Origin: Pelagibacteraceae bacterium AG-390-L03 | GTDB taxonomy: Bacteria > Pseudomonadota > Alphaproteobacteria > Pelagibacterales > Pelagibacteraceae | Assembly: GCA_003279685.1 (NCBI GenBank) | Contig: QCHA01000001.1 | Coordinates: 62,001-126,000 of the forward strand | Direction of reading: 5' to 3' | DNA: 64,000 nt | Part shown: positions 49,846-58,535 of the stretch, piece after piece | How the letters are laid out: the number at the start of each line of letters is the position of its first letter | Position numbering within the stretch: the stretch's first letter is position 1 | The notes under the pieces: generated by a model | The model's database searches: none | The model's input: only the letters and a program-made list of their open reading frames with translations | Told to the model about the DNA's origin: nothing | Position numbers and translations under genes: made by a program

Positions 49846-51536
49846 ATAAAGAAGTAAAAGAATTAAGAAAAAAATTTAAAAAGTATGATATCGATGGATA
49901 CGTTATTCCTAAAAATGACGATTATTTTACAGAGTATTCAAAAATTAATAGATTAAAGATTATTTCAAATTTTAGTGGATCTGCTGGTTTAGCTATAGTT
50001 TTAAAAAATAAGAACTACTTATTTACAGATGGTAGATACACTATTCAAAGTGAAATGGAGAGTGGTAAATATTTTAAAATTATTAGTTATGAAAAAATAA
50101 TTAATTGTAATTTGTTCAAAAATTTAAAACTAGGACTAGACCCAAAACTATTTACGTACAATCAAATAAAAAATTATTTTTTAAAGCATAATAAAGTAAA
50201 ATTTTTGTCAAATAATTTAGTTGATGAAATTAAAACTCAAAAAGTTAAAAAATATATTCCCTTTTTTTTACTCAAAGATGAAATAGTTGGGGAAAATAGT
50301 AAATCAAAAATTAATAAAATTATAAATTACTTAAAAAAAAGTAAAGCTGATAATTTATTTGTGACTGCTCCAGAAAATGTAGCTTGGATTTTAAACATTA
50401 GAGGTGGTGATGGTCCAAATAGTCCTGTACCAAATTCAAGATTAATCATTAACAAATCAAAAAAAATATTTTTAATAACGGAAACTCAAAAAGCTAAAAA
50501 ATTAATAAAAGAAAAAATAATTAATAAAAATCAATTGGTTATCACAAATGATTTACCAAAAAAAATTTTTAATTTGACTGGCAAAAATTTTATAATTGAT
50601 AATAAATCTTGTTCAGTTTTTTATGAAAATATTATTAAATCTAAATTTAAAATTATAAAAAGAGAAGATCCAACTTATCATTTAAAAGCTATTAAAAATA
50701 ATACTGAAATTGAAAATATGATTAAATCTCATATTATAGACGGTGTAGCACTAACAAAATTTATTTATTGGATTAAAAAAGTTAATAAAAAAAAAATTAC
50801 AGAAGTTGATGCTCAGATAAAATTAGAAAAATTTAGAAAAAAAAGTAACAAATATTTGTATCCAAGTTTTGATACAATTGCCGGAGCAGGTGAAAATGGT
50901 GCCATTGTTCATTATAGAGCCAAAAAAGGAAGTTGTAGAACAATAAGAAAAAATGATATTTTTTTATGTGACTCAGGTGGTCAATATAAATATGGCACCA
51001 CTGATGTTACTAGAACTATCTGTTTTACAAAACCAATACCGAGTATTAAAAATATTTATACCAAGGTATTAAAAGGACATATAGCTGTAGCAAATACAGA
51101 TTTAAGATTGGATAATACTGGCATAAAAATAGATGGAAGAGCAAGAAAATATTTAAAAGAAAGTAAGTTAGATTATGCTCATGGTACAGGACATGGTGTT
51201 GGTTTTTTTTTAAATGTACACGAAGGACCTCAATCAATTTCCAAACTAAATAAAGTTAAAATTCAAGAGGGTATGATTTTAAGTAATGAACCAGGATATT
51301 ATAAAAAAGGTTCTTATGGTATCAGGATAGAGAATCTTGTTTTTGTAAAAAAAAATAAAAGAAAAATTTATTTTGAAAATTTAACTCTTGCTCCAATAGA
51401 AAAGGATTTAATTAATTTTAATCTTTTAACAGAATTTGAAAAAAATTATCTCTTTAAATATCATTTAGATGTGTATTCAAAACTTTCAAAATATCTTTCT
51501 CCTAATGAGAGAAAATGGCTAGCTAGTTATATTTAA
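49842..51536 (+). CDS. pepP: Xaa-Pro aminopeptidase (M24, long form)
   Basis: 564 aa, the three-domain long form with two creatinase-like N-terminal domains (about 1-290) and the pita-bread catalytic domain (about 295-500). Metal ligands are visible in FLCDSGGQYKYGTTDVTRT (two Asp), AHGTGHGVGFFLNVHEGP (His), SNEPGYY (Glu) and GIRIENL (Glu). It removes an N-terminal residue before proline. It is co-transcribed with uvrD and ends convergently with ligA, overlapping by 18 nt. Confidence 0.92.
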   Translation: MNKEVKELRKKFKKYDIDGYVIPKNDDYFTEYSKINRLKIISNFSGSAGLAIVLKNKNYLFTDGRYTIQSEMESGKYFKIISYEKIINCNLFKNLKLGLDPKLFTYNQIKNYFLKHNKVKFLSNNLVDEIKTQKVKKYIPFFLLKDEIVGENSKSKINKIINYLKKSKADNLFVTAPENVAWILNIRGGDGPNSPVPNSRLIINKSKKIFLITETQKAKKLIKEKIINKNQLVITNDLPKKIFNLTGKNFIIDNKSCSVFYENIIKSKFKIIKREDPTYHLKAIKNNTEIENMIKSHIIDGVALTKFIYWIKKVNKKKITEVDAQIKLEKFRKKSNKYLYPSFDTIAGAGENGAIVHYRAKKGSCRTIRKNDIFLCDSGGQYKYGTTDVTRTICFTKPIPSIKNIYTKVLKGHIAVANTDLRLDNTGIKIDGRARKYLKESKLDYAHGTGHGVGFFLNVHEGPQSISKLNKVKIQEGMILSNEPGYYKKGSYGIRIENLVFVKKNKRKIYFENLTLAPIEKDLINFNLLTEFEKNYLFKYHLDVYSKLSKYLSPNERKWLASYI

Positions 51537-53549
51537 CATCTTCAAAAACTGGTTTTGATTTAATATAGTTATCTTTAGTTCTATAGCCTTATCAACTTTC
51601 TTTTTTGTTGGTTTGTCACCGATTATTAAATAATCTAATTTTTTACTAACAGTGCTTACTGAAGATCCAGAGTTTTCTTCTATTAAAGATTTTACTTCTG
51701 CTCTGCTGATACCATTTAGTTTTCCAGTTACCATAAATGTTTTTTCATTTAGTAATCCATTTTTTAGTTTTGTTACTGCATTTTTTACTTCTAAAATTTT
51801 TTGTAAATCTTTTAAAATATTCAGATTAACTTTATTATTAAAAAAATTTTTGATTGACTGCAACTGAGTTTCTCCAATTCCATCGATATTCAATATATCG
51901 TCTGAATTTACTTCATTGGAAAAATTAATGAAGTTTGAAAATGATTTAAAATATTTTGATAAAATTTTTGCATTTTCTAAACCAATATGTCTGATGCCTA
52001 ATGAATAGATTAATCTTTCTAGAGAAATATTCTTTCTTTGATTAATAGAATATTTTAGATTTTCAATTGATTGTTTTCCCCAACCTTCAAGATTTTCTAT
52101 TTTTTTAAAATCTAAATTAAATATATCTTGTGGTAATTTTATTAAATTGAGTTTCCAAAAGTTTTCTACTATTTTTTTGCCAAATCCTTCAATGTTAAAT
52201 GCATCTTTGGAAACAAAGTGTTTTAATTTTTCAATTGCAATTTTTTCACACTCATATCCTTCGCTTGAACACCTTCTCACTGCATCTTCTTTTTTTGTTA
52301 CAATGTTAAAATCTTTAATTGTTTTTGAACCACATGAAGGACATTTTTTTGGAAAAATAAATTTAAGTAATTTTTTATCTCTCTTTGATTTATCAACTGA
52401 AAGAATATGGGGTATTACATCTCCAGCTCTCTCAATTGTTGCTAAATCTCCAATTCTTATATCTTTTCTAGCAATTTCATCTTCATTATGAAGAGTTGCA
52501 TTAGATACAATTACTCCTCCAATATTTATTGGTTTTATTTTTGCAACTGGAGTTAAAGCTCCTGTTCTTCCAATTTGAATTTCAATATTAAGAATTTTGG
52601 ATATAGCTTTGTTCGAGGCAAATTTATGTGCAATAGCCCACCTTGGTGAATTTGCAACATTTCCAAGTCTTTTTTGAAGCTCAAAGTCATTAATTTTATA
52701 TACTATACCATCAATATCAAAATCTATTTTTGTTCTATCTTTTTCTATCTTGGAATAATTGATCATTAAATTGTCAACACCTGTAACTAATTTATTCAAT
52801 GGATTTGTTTTAAATCCCCAATTATCTAAATTTTTTAAAAAATCTATTTGATTTTTTACCTTAAGACCTTTTTCATAACCGAAAGTATAAGCAATAAATC
52901 TTAAAGGAATTTTTCTTGTATCTTCTGGATTTTTTTGCCGTAATGATCCTGATGCCGCATTTCTTGGATTTGCAAATTCTTTCTTTAAATTTTTAAAATC
53001 ACTATTTTGTATAAATACTTCACCTCTTATATCAATTTCTTCAGGAAAACCTTTTGAATGAATTTTTTTTGGTATATCTTTTATTGTTGCAAGATTAGCT
53101 GTTATATCTTCACCTTCTTTTCCATCGCCTCTTGATAATCCAATTTTAAATTCACCATTTTTATAAATTAAAGATGCAGAAATACCGTCAATCTTTGGCT
53201 CTGAACTGTAGGATATTACAAAATCCTTTTTTTTAGATAAAAAGTTGAGTACCCTTTTTTCAAAATTAATCAAATCTCCTCTTTCAAAAGCATTTGATAA
53301 TGAAAGCATTGGAACCTTATGAGAGATTTTTTTAAAATTTTTAGACGGTTTGTATCCGACTGTTTTTGAAAGAGAATTTATTGAATTTAAAAATTTATGA
53401 TTAGACTCTAATAATAAAATTTCAGCTTTAAGCTCATCATATTCCTTATCAGAAATTTTAGGATCACTTTTTTCATAATAAAACTTATTATAATTACTAA
53501 TTAAGTTTATTTTATTTTTATATTGTCTGACTATTTCTTTTTTATTCAT
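51519..53549 (-). CDS. ligA: NAD-dependent DNA ligase
   Basis: 676 aa, full length. Domain Ia (1-68) precedes the adenylation domain with the active Lys119 (EPKIDG). Then come GEDITANLATIKDIP, an OB fold (VAKIKPINIGG, ERAGDVIPHI), a Cys4 zinc finger (KCPSCGSK ... RRCSSEGYEC), helix-hairpin-helix repeats (LEGWGKQSIENL, GIRHIGLENAK, IDGIGETQ) and a BRCT domain (about 598-670). It seals nicks in replication and repair. It starts 1 nt behind bamD; recN, often between bamD and ligA in alphaproteobacteria, is missing here. Confidence 0.96.
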   Translation of the reverse strand: MNKKEIVRQYKNKINLISNYNKFYYEKSDPKISDKEYDELKAEILLLESNHKFLNSINSLSKTVGYKPSKNFKKISHKVPMLSLSNAFERGDLINFEKRVLNFLSKKKDFVISYSSEPKIDGISASLIYKNGEFKIGLSRGDGKEGEDITANLATIKDIPKKIHSKGFPEEIDIRGEVFIQNSDFKNLKKEFANPRNAASGSLRQKNPEDTRKIPLRFIAYTFGYEKGLKVKNQIDFLKNLDNWGFKTNPLNKLVTGVDNLMINYSKIEKDRTKIDFDIDGIVYKINDFELQKRLGNVANSPRWAIAHKFASNKAISKILNIEIQIGRTGALTPVAKIKPINIGGVIVSNATLHNEDEIARKDIRIGDLATIERAGDVIPHILSVDKSKRDKKLLKFIFPKKCPSCGSKTIKDFNIVTKKEDAVRRCSSEGYECEKIAIEKLKHFVSKDAFNIEGFGKKIVENFWKLNLIKLPQDIFNLDFKKIENLEGWGKQSIENLKYSINQRKNISLERLIYSLGIRHIGLENAKILSKYFKSFSNFINFSNEVNSDDILNIDGIGETQLQSIKNFFNNKVNLNILKDLQKILEVKNAVTKLKNGLLNEKTFMVTGKLNGISRAEVKSLIEENSGSSVSTVSKKLDYLIIGDKPTKKKVDKAIELKITILNQNQFLKMLNITS

Positions 53550-53550
53550 C

Positions 53551-54390
53551 TCATTTAATCAGAGATTTAAACTTTTTTATAATTGAATTATTTAATTCGT
53601 CTTTATTATTAATAATATTTTTTTCATACATCTTATCAAAAATACTATAAGATCTTTCATACCATTCAGAAGATCTATAATTATAACCTAAAATATAGGC
53701 ATATTTTTTTGCCTCCTCTTCTAATCCTATTATATAATAAATTTCAACAAGTCTATGAAGGGCCTCTTCTGTGTAAATTGTAGTATCATATTTATCAGTA
53801 ACAGTTCTAAATCTATTTATTGCTGATATCCATTTTTTTTTATCGAAGTAATATCTACCAATATAAATTTCCTTAGATGCTAAAGTTTCGTATATCGAGT
53901 CTAATTTAAATTTTGCATCTACTGCAAAATCAGTTTTTGGATATTTATTGACTACACCTAAAAAAATATCTTTTGCTTTATCTATCGACTGAAGGTCTTT
54001 TTTTTCATCAATAATCTGTTCATAGTAACTCAATCCCAATAAATATTCAGCATAATCAATATTAATATGATTTGGGTAAATTCTGATAAATCTATCCAAT
54101 TCTGCTATCGCATCTCCATAATAATTTTGAGAATAATATGCATAGGCTGCCATTAAAGCTGCTTTAGGTGCATAGTCAGATTGTGGAAATAATACTTCTG
54201 CTTCGTTAAATTTTTTTGCTGCGAAAAGAACATCCCCTCTTTTTAATTCTTTTATTCCTTCCTTGTATGCTTCAATCATTTGAAGCTCTATATCATTTTC
54301 CTTAATTATACTTTCATTAACTTCTTTCTTTGCACAGGAAGTACAAAAAATAAATAATGAAAAAATAAAAATTAATCTAATATTGTTCAT
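53551..54390 (-). CDS. bamD: Outer membrane assembly lipoprotein BamD
   Basis: 279 aa. A lipoprotein signal ends at Cys19 (FCTSC-AK). Five TPR-like repeats follow: AKKFNEAEVLFPQSDYAPKA, DAIAELDRFIRIYPNH, AKDIFLGVVNKYPKTDFA and AINRFRTVTDKYDTT among them. This is BamD/ComL, part of the BAM complex that inserts beta-barrel proteins into the outer membrane. The gene lies behind lpxC as in other alphaproteobacteria. Confidence 0.9.
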   Translation of the reverse strand: MNNIRLIFIFSLFIFCTSCAKKEVNESIIKENDIELQMIEAYKEGIKELKRGDVLFAAKKFNEAEVLFPQSDYAPKAALMAAYAYYSQNYYGDAIAELDRFIRIYPNHINIDYAEYLLGLSYYEQIIDEKKDLQSIDKAKDIFLGVVNKYPKTDFAVDAKFKLDSIYETLASKEIYIGRYYFDKKKWISAINRFRTVTDKYDTTIYTEEALHRLVEIYYIIGLEEEAKKYAYILGYNYRSSEWYERSYSIFDKMYEKNIINNKDELNNSIIKKFKSLIK

Positions 54391-54436
54391 TGGAATTTAT
54401 ACTCCTATTTATTATATTTTAAAATATCTCTTTAAA

Positions 54437-55357
54437 TTAAGCTATTGATCTTAATAGCTTTCTATTAATCAGAGTGTGAGGTAAGTTTTTTTCTTTAATT
54501 TCAAGAATTGAAAAATTTTCTTTATTTTCAAATACTTTTTTAAGTAGCTGATTAGTTAGATAATGACCTCCCTGAGAACATTTAATTTTAGCAATTACTC
54601 TATATCCAGATGTATAAAGATCACCAATACAATCAAGTATCTTGTGGTTAACAAATTCTTTATTATTTCTCAGACCCTCGGGATTTAAAATTTCATGATC
54701 TTTAACTACTATTGCATTTTGTAAACTTCCACCTTTTGCTAATCCTTTTTTCTTAATCATTTCAATATCCTCAAATAAACAAAATGTTCTTGAATTGTAA
54801 ACATCAGTTAAATCATCTTCAAAAACTTTAAACTTATTACTTTGATTTCCAATTATTGGATTTTTATATTTTAGTTCAAAGTTTATATCTAAACTTAAAG
54901 TAGATGGTTCTATTGAAATAAATCTCTCACCGTCTTTAAATTTAATCTTTTTATTAATTTTAATAATCTTAATAGGAGCTTCACTTACTTCTAATCCAGC
55001 ACTTAAAATCTTTTCGATAAATTCTTTTGCAGATCCATCTAAGATTGGAACTTCATCATTATCTATCTCGATTAATGCATTATCAATACCGAGTCCAAAT
55101 AATGCACCCATCAAATGTTCAATAGTTGAAACTTTTACACCAAATTCATTTTCAATAGTAGTATTAAGTGATGTGTTAGTCACGTTCATAAAATTTGGAT
55201 AAACTAAATTATTTTCTTTAAAATCAACTCTTTTGAAAACTATTCCGAAATTAGGCTCAGCTGGTTTAATGCATATATTTACATCCAATCCACTGTGTAA
55301 AGCTACACCGCTAAATGAAACATTATTTTTAATTGTTTTTTGAGTTAAATAAGACAC
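54437..55357 (-). CDS. lpxC: UDP-3-O-acyl-N-acetylglucosamine deacetylase
   Basis: 306 aa, normal length. Zinc ligands are His81 (STIEHLMGAL), His238 and Asp242 (NHKILDCIGD); the catalytic His265 is in QGGHYLTN. It performs the committed step of lipid A synthesis. In this cluster lpxC normally follows ftsZ; here the 64 nt upstream hold no gene and the next gene is the FtsA-like one. Confidence 0.96.
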   Translation of the reverse strand: MSYLTQKTIKNNVSFSGVALHSGLDVNICIKPAEPNFGIVFKRVDFKENNLVYPNFMNVTNTSLNTTIENEFGVKVSTIEHLMGALFGLGIDNALIEIDNDEVPILDGSAKEFIEKILSAGLEVSEAPIKIIKINKKIKFKDGERFISIEPSTLSLDINFELKYKNPIIGNQSNKFKVFEDDLTDVYNSRTFCLFEDIEMIKKKGLAKGGSLQNAIVVKDHEILNPEGLRNNKEFVNHKILDCIGDLYTSGYRVIAKIKCSQGGHYLTNQLLKKVFENKENFSILEIKEKNLPHTLINRKLLRSIA

Positions 55358-55421
55358 TTAAGTCTTTTAATTTGCTTTTAAAAAATTTTAAAAACAACAA
55401 ATATTACTGGAAAAAACACAT

Positions 55422-56084
55422 TTAACTAAATAGTTGAAAAAATTTTTCAAAAAAACCTTTATTTGCAATACTTTTAGATACTAATTGAACTTCATTTTTA
55501 TTTAGACCATTATTCAGTTTATTTGCCATCATAGATAATTCGGTTTCAGCCTCACCAAAATAACTTTTAATATAATTACCTGACATATAGCGGCTAATTT
55601 TGATTTGATGATTTTCTAGCAACTTATCAAAATAAAAAGTGAGGCTGTTTGGAATAGAGATAAAATTCACCTCAAGAAATAAGCAGTCATCATTTTTATT
55701 TACTTCACTAACAATGATCATATGCATAATAATTTGATCTTGATAATTTTCTCTAAAAACATCCTTAACTTCTATAAGACTATTTTCTAAATGTTTTTGA
55801 TCTAAGTACTTTTCATAATTCTTTTTTTTCAACGATATCGCAACATTCAAAACTTTTTCATCTTCAATAATTAAAATAATATTTTTAATAAAATTATTAA
55901 TCTTTTTTTCAATTTTATAAATATTTTCATCGAGGAAATTTGAAAGATTTTCTAATTCAATCGTATCAATAATCTTAGTTTCCTTATTATATAAATTTTT
56001 AAAATTATTTTTATCATAAACAAATATTTGATATTTGTTTTTAGAAATAAAAAGAAAAGTTTCAAAATCAGTTTCTTCAATCAT
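55422..56084 (-). CDS. Reduced FtsA-like protein lacking the ATPase second half
   Basis: 220 aa in the slot of ftsA (directly behind ftsQ, 8-nt overlap), about half the usual 400-420 aa. By eye the order of elements follows FtsA domains 1A and 1C: FLFISKNKYQIFVYDKN for the first strands, LSNFLDENIYKIEKKINNFI then NIILIIEDEKVLNVAISL for the 1C helix and strands, and VNFISIPNSLTFYFDKLLEN followed by HQIKISRYMSGNYIKSYF (compare FtsA VHLITCHNDMAKNIVKAVE). The actin phosphate loops and domains 2A/2B are missing. The C-terminus GFFEKFFQLF (210-219) looks like the FtsA amphipathic membrane-targeting helix. It could tether a divisome without ATP. Homology is inferred and needs structure prediction. 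Confidence 0.6.
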   Translation of the reverse strand: MIEETDFETFLFISKNKYQIFVYDKNNFKNLYNKETKIIDTIELENLSNFLDENIYKIEKKINNFIKNIILIIEDEKVLNVAISLKKKNYEKYLDQKHLENSLIEVKDVFRENYQDQIIMHMIIVSEVNKNDDCLFLEVNFISIPNSLTFYFDKLLENHQIKISRYMSGNYIKSYFGEAETELSMMANKLNNGLNKNEVQLVSKSIANKGFFEKFFQLFS

Positions 56085-56733
56085 CTAAAATAATTTGATT
56101 TTCAATTCTTGCATCTATGAATTTATTATCATTTAAAAATTTCATTGCCAAATTAATGGCAATATTTACATTATCATTTGGTAATTTTATTATAGTATTA
56201 TCTCTTAATTCTAAATCCCATCTTTTAGATGGAAAAAAATATAAATTTTTTATCTCTTCGTAAGAAATTTTAGACTCATCAATAATTTTTTTAATTCTAA
56301 AAAATTCACCCACCGTTGGACTTCCAAAAATAAAAGGTAATTGATTGTTTAAAAAATCATTTTTAATAAATTTTCCATTAGAACCAATATAAAAAATTTG
56401 GCCATTTTTATTTAACCTTGCTAAAAATTTTGTTTTTTTGATTTTAAAATCTAGTGAAGATGGGTATCTTTTAAAAATAGAATATTTTTCTATTATAGCA
56501 TTTGATTCAATTTCATTAATTAGATCAATTTTACTGATTGAAAATATGTTATCTAGATTAAAATTTTTTATATTTTGATGTAAACTTGATTTATCTTCAA
56601 CCTCTAATCCAACAATATTAATATTATTAATATTATGTAATTCTAAAGTATTAAGATTAATATTATTTATTGAGCCAACTAACAGTAATAAAAAAAAATA
56701 TATTAAAATTTTTTTACTTTTTCGTTGTTGCAT
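56077..56733 (-). CDS. ftsQ: Cell division protein FtsQ
   Basis: 218 aa, on the short side. Basic N-terminus, one membrane span (about 8-24), a POTRA-like domain (NINNINIVGLEVEDKSSLHQNI) and the beta domain with IIEKYSIFKRYPSSLDFKIKK, ARLNKNGQIFYIGSNGKFI and LPFIFGS. It scaffolds the divisome in the periplasm. Overlaps ddl by 20 nt and the FtsA-like gene by 8 nt. Confidence 0.87.
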   Translation of the reverse strand: MQQRKSKKILIYFFLLLLVGSINNINLNTLELHNINNINIVGLEVEDKSSLHQNIKNFNLDNIFSISKIDLINEIESNAIIEKYSIFKRYPSSLDFKIKKTKFLARLNKNGQIFYIGSNGKFIKNDFLNNQLPFIFGSPTVGEFFRIKKIIDESKISYEEIKNLYFFPSKRWDLELRDNTIIKLPNDNVNIAINLAMKFLNDNKFIDARIENQIILDD

Positions 56734-57628
56734 CTTTTAAAATCCATTCAATTAGTTTTATAAAGGATATTCCTCTATATTTTGCTATTTCTGGAACAAG
56801 AGATAATTTTGTCATGCCTGGTTGAGTATTAATCTCTAATAAATAAAACTTATTTTTATAAAATTTGAAATCTGATCTAGTAACTCCCTTACAACCAATA
56901 ATCTTGTGTGCTTTAAATGACAAGTTCAATACCTCATTTAATTTATTTTTTGGAAGTTTAACTGGAATTATATGTTTAGTTTTTGCATTTACGCTGTATT
57001 TAGCTTCATAATCGTAAAATTTTCTCTTTGGTTTAAGCTCTATTGCTCCTAATTTTTTATTGCCCATGATTGCAACTTGAATTTCTCTTCCACCAATAAA
57101 TTCCTCTATCATGATCTCTGCATAAATTTTCATTGAACTTAAAACTCTTGAGATATTTTTTTTTGTACAAATAAAAACATTTACACTTGAGCCTTCGTTA
57201 ATTGGTTTTAATACGACTGGAAATTTTAACTTCTTTTCAATATTTTTTATCAAATTAAAGTTATTTTCCCCATAAGAATATTTAATATATTTTGGAGTAT
57301 TAATTTTATTTTTTATAAAAATTTTTTTCGATATTGCTTTATCCATTGCTAATGAAGATGCAATTACTCCTGAATGAGTATATGGTATTTTAAAACCCTC
57401 TAGGATCGTTTGTATATAACCATCTTCACCAAACTGTCCATGTAATGCATTAAATATAATATTGGGTTTAAATTGATTAATATTTTTTGATAAATTGCTA
57501 TCAGGCTCTGAAATTTTTACTTTATAACCATTTTTTTTAAGCTCTTTTGCTACTTGTAAACCCGTATCAAGACTAATTAATCTTTCTTTTGAGATTCCAC
57601 CAGCAAGTATTAGTATTTTTTTTTTCAA
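56714..57628 (-). CDS. ddl: D-alanine-D-alanine ligase
   Basis: 304 aa. ATP-grasp fold: ILILAGGISKERLISLDTG at the N-terminus, ALHGQFGEDGYIQTILEGFKIPYTHSGVIASSLAMDK, FPVVLKPINEGSSVNVF, EEFIGGREIQVAIMG and EINTQPGMTKLSLVPEIAKY. It makes the D-Ala-D-Ala used in peptidoglycan. It starts 1 nt behind murB. Confidence 0.95.
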   Translation of the reverse strand: MKKKILILAGGISKERLISLDTGLQVAKELKKNGYKVKISEPDSNLSKNINQFKPNIIFNALHGQFGEDGYIQTILEGFKIPYTHSGVIASSLAMDKAISKKIFIKNKINTPKYIKYSYGENNFNLIKNIEKKLKFPVVLKPINEGSSVNVFICTKKNISRVLSSMKIYAEIMIEEFIGGREIQVAIMGNKKLGAIELKPKRKFYDYEAKYSVNAKTKHIIPVKLPKNKLNEVLNLSFKAHKIIGCKGVTRSDFKFYKNKFYLLEINTQPGMTKLSLVPEIAKYRGISFIKLIEWILKDATTKK

Positions 57629-57629
57629 T

Positions 57630-58535
57630 TTATTCTAAAATTTTTATTTCTGTTTGTAACTTTACGCCAGTTTTTTTCAAAACACTTTCAGATACAAAAT
57701 CTATTAATTTTTTCATATCATCAAACTTTGCATTTCCTCTGTTTACAAAAAAATTGCAATGTTTTTCTGAAATACAAGCATCTCCAAATGATTTTTCTAA
57801 AGGGACTGACTCTTTTATTAATTGCCAAACTTTTTTATCTGATTGATCTAATGGATTTTTAAAGGTACTCCCACTAGTTTTAATTCTAGTAGGTTGCGCT
57901 TTTTCCTTTTTTTCTTTTAATTCTGCCATTTCTGTTCTTATTAAATTTAAATTTTTTTTAAAACCTTTAAAGGATGCACTTAAAAAAATTAAATCGTTAG
58001 ACAATCCACTATCTCTATATTTAAAGTCGATGTCTTTAGCAGGAATCATTATAACCTGCCCTGATTTATTAATAGCTTGTACTGAAATTAAAATATCTTT
58101 AAATTCTCTATTGAAGCAACCTGCATTCATTTTTATACCTCCCCCAACTGTACCTGGTATACAAGATAAAAATTCAAATCCACCCAAACTATTGTTCATT
58201 GCAAATTCTGAAAGTGATTTATCACTAACAGAACTTCCAGCAATAATTATATCTTCTGATAAAAGAGAAATATTTTTAAAATTATTTGATAACTTAATTA
58301 CAACTCCATCATAAGTTTTATCCGTAATTAATGTATTTGATCCTCCACCTAGAACAAATATTTTCTCTTTATTCCCTGTTATTTTTAAGAATTTAGTTAA
58401 TTCTTTTAAATTCTCTGCTTTGTAATAAATTTTAGTATTCCCACCTATATTAAACCAATTTTTTTTTTTTAAATTATAATCAAATTTAATATTTTGTTTA
58501 AATTCAAATAATAAATCTTCTTTGTTCATGTTCAC
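57630..58535 (-). CDS. murB: UDP-N-acetylenolpyruvoylglucosamine reductase
   Basis: 301 aa, type II MurB. FAD domain with FVLGGGSNTLI and SCIPGTVGGGIKMNAGC; KYRDSGL; catalytic Ser in TSGSTFKNP; and FGDACISEKHCNFFVNRGNAKFDD near the C-terminus. It reduces the enolpyruvyl group to give UDP-MurNAc. It overlaps the murC stop by 1 nt. Confidence 0.95.
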   Translation of the reverse strand: MNMNKEDLLFEFKQNIKFDYNLKKKNWFNIGGNTKIYYKAENLKELTKFLKITGNKEKIFVLGGGSNTLITDKTYDGVVIKLSNNFKNISLLSEDIIIAGSSVSDKSLSEFAMNNSLGGFEFLSCIPGTVGGGIKMNAGCFNREFKDILISVQAINKSGQVIMIPAKDIDFKYRDSGLSNDLIFLSASFKGFKKNLNLIRTEMAELKEKKEKAQPTRIKTSGSTFKNPLDQSDKKVWQLIKESVPLEKSFGDACISEKHCNFFVNRGNAKFDDMKKLIDFVSESVLKKTGVKLQTEIKILE

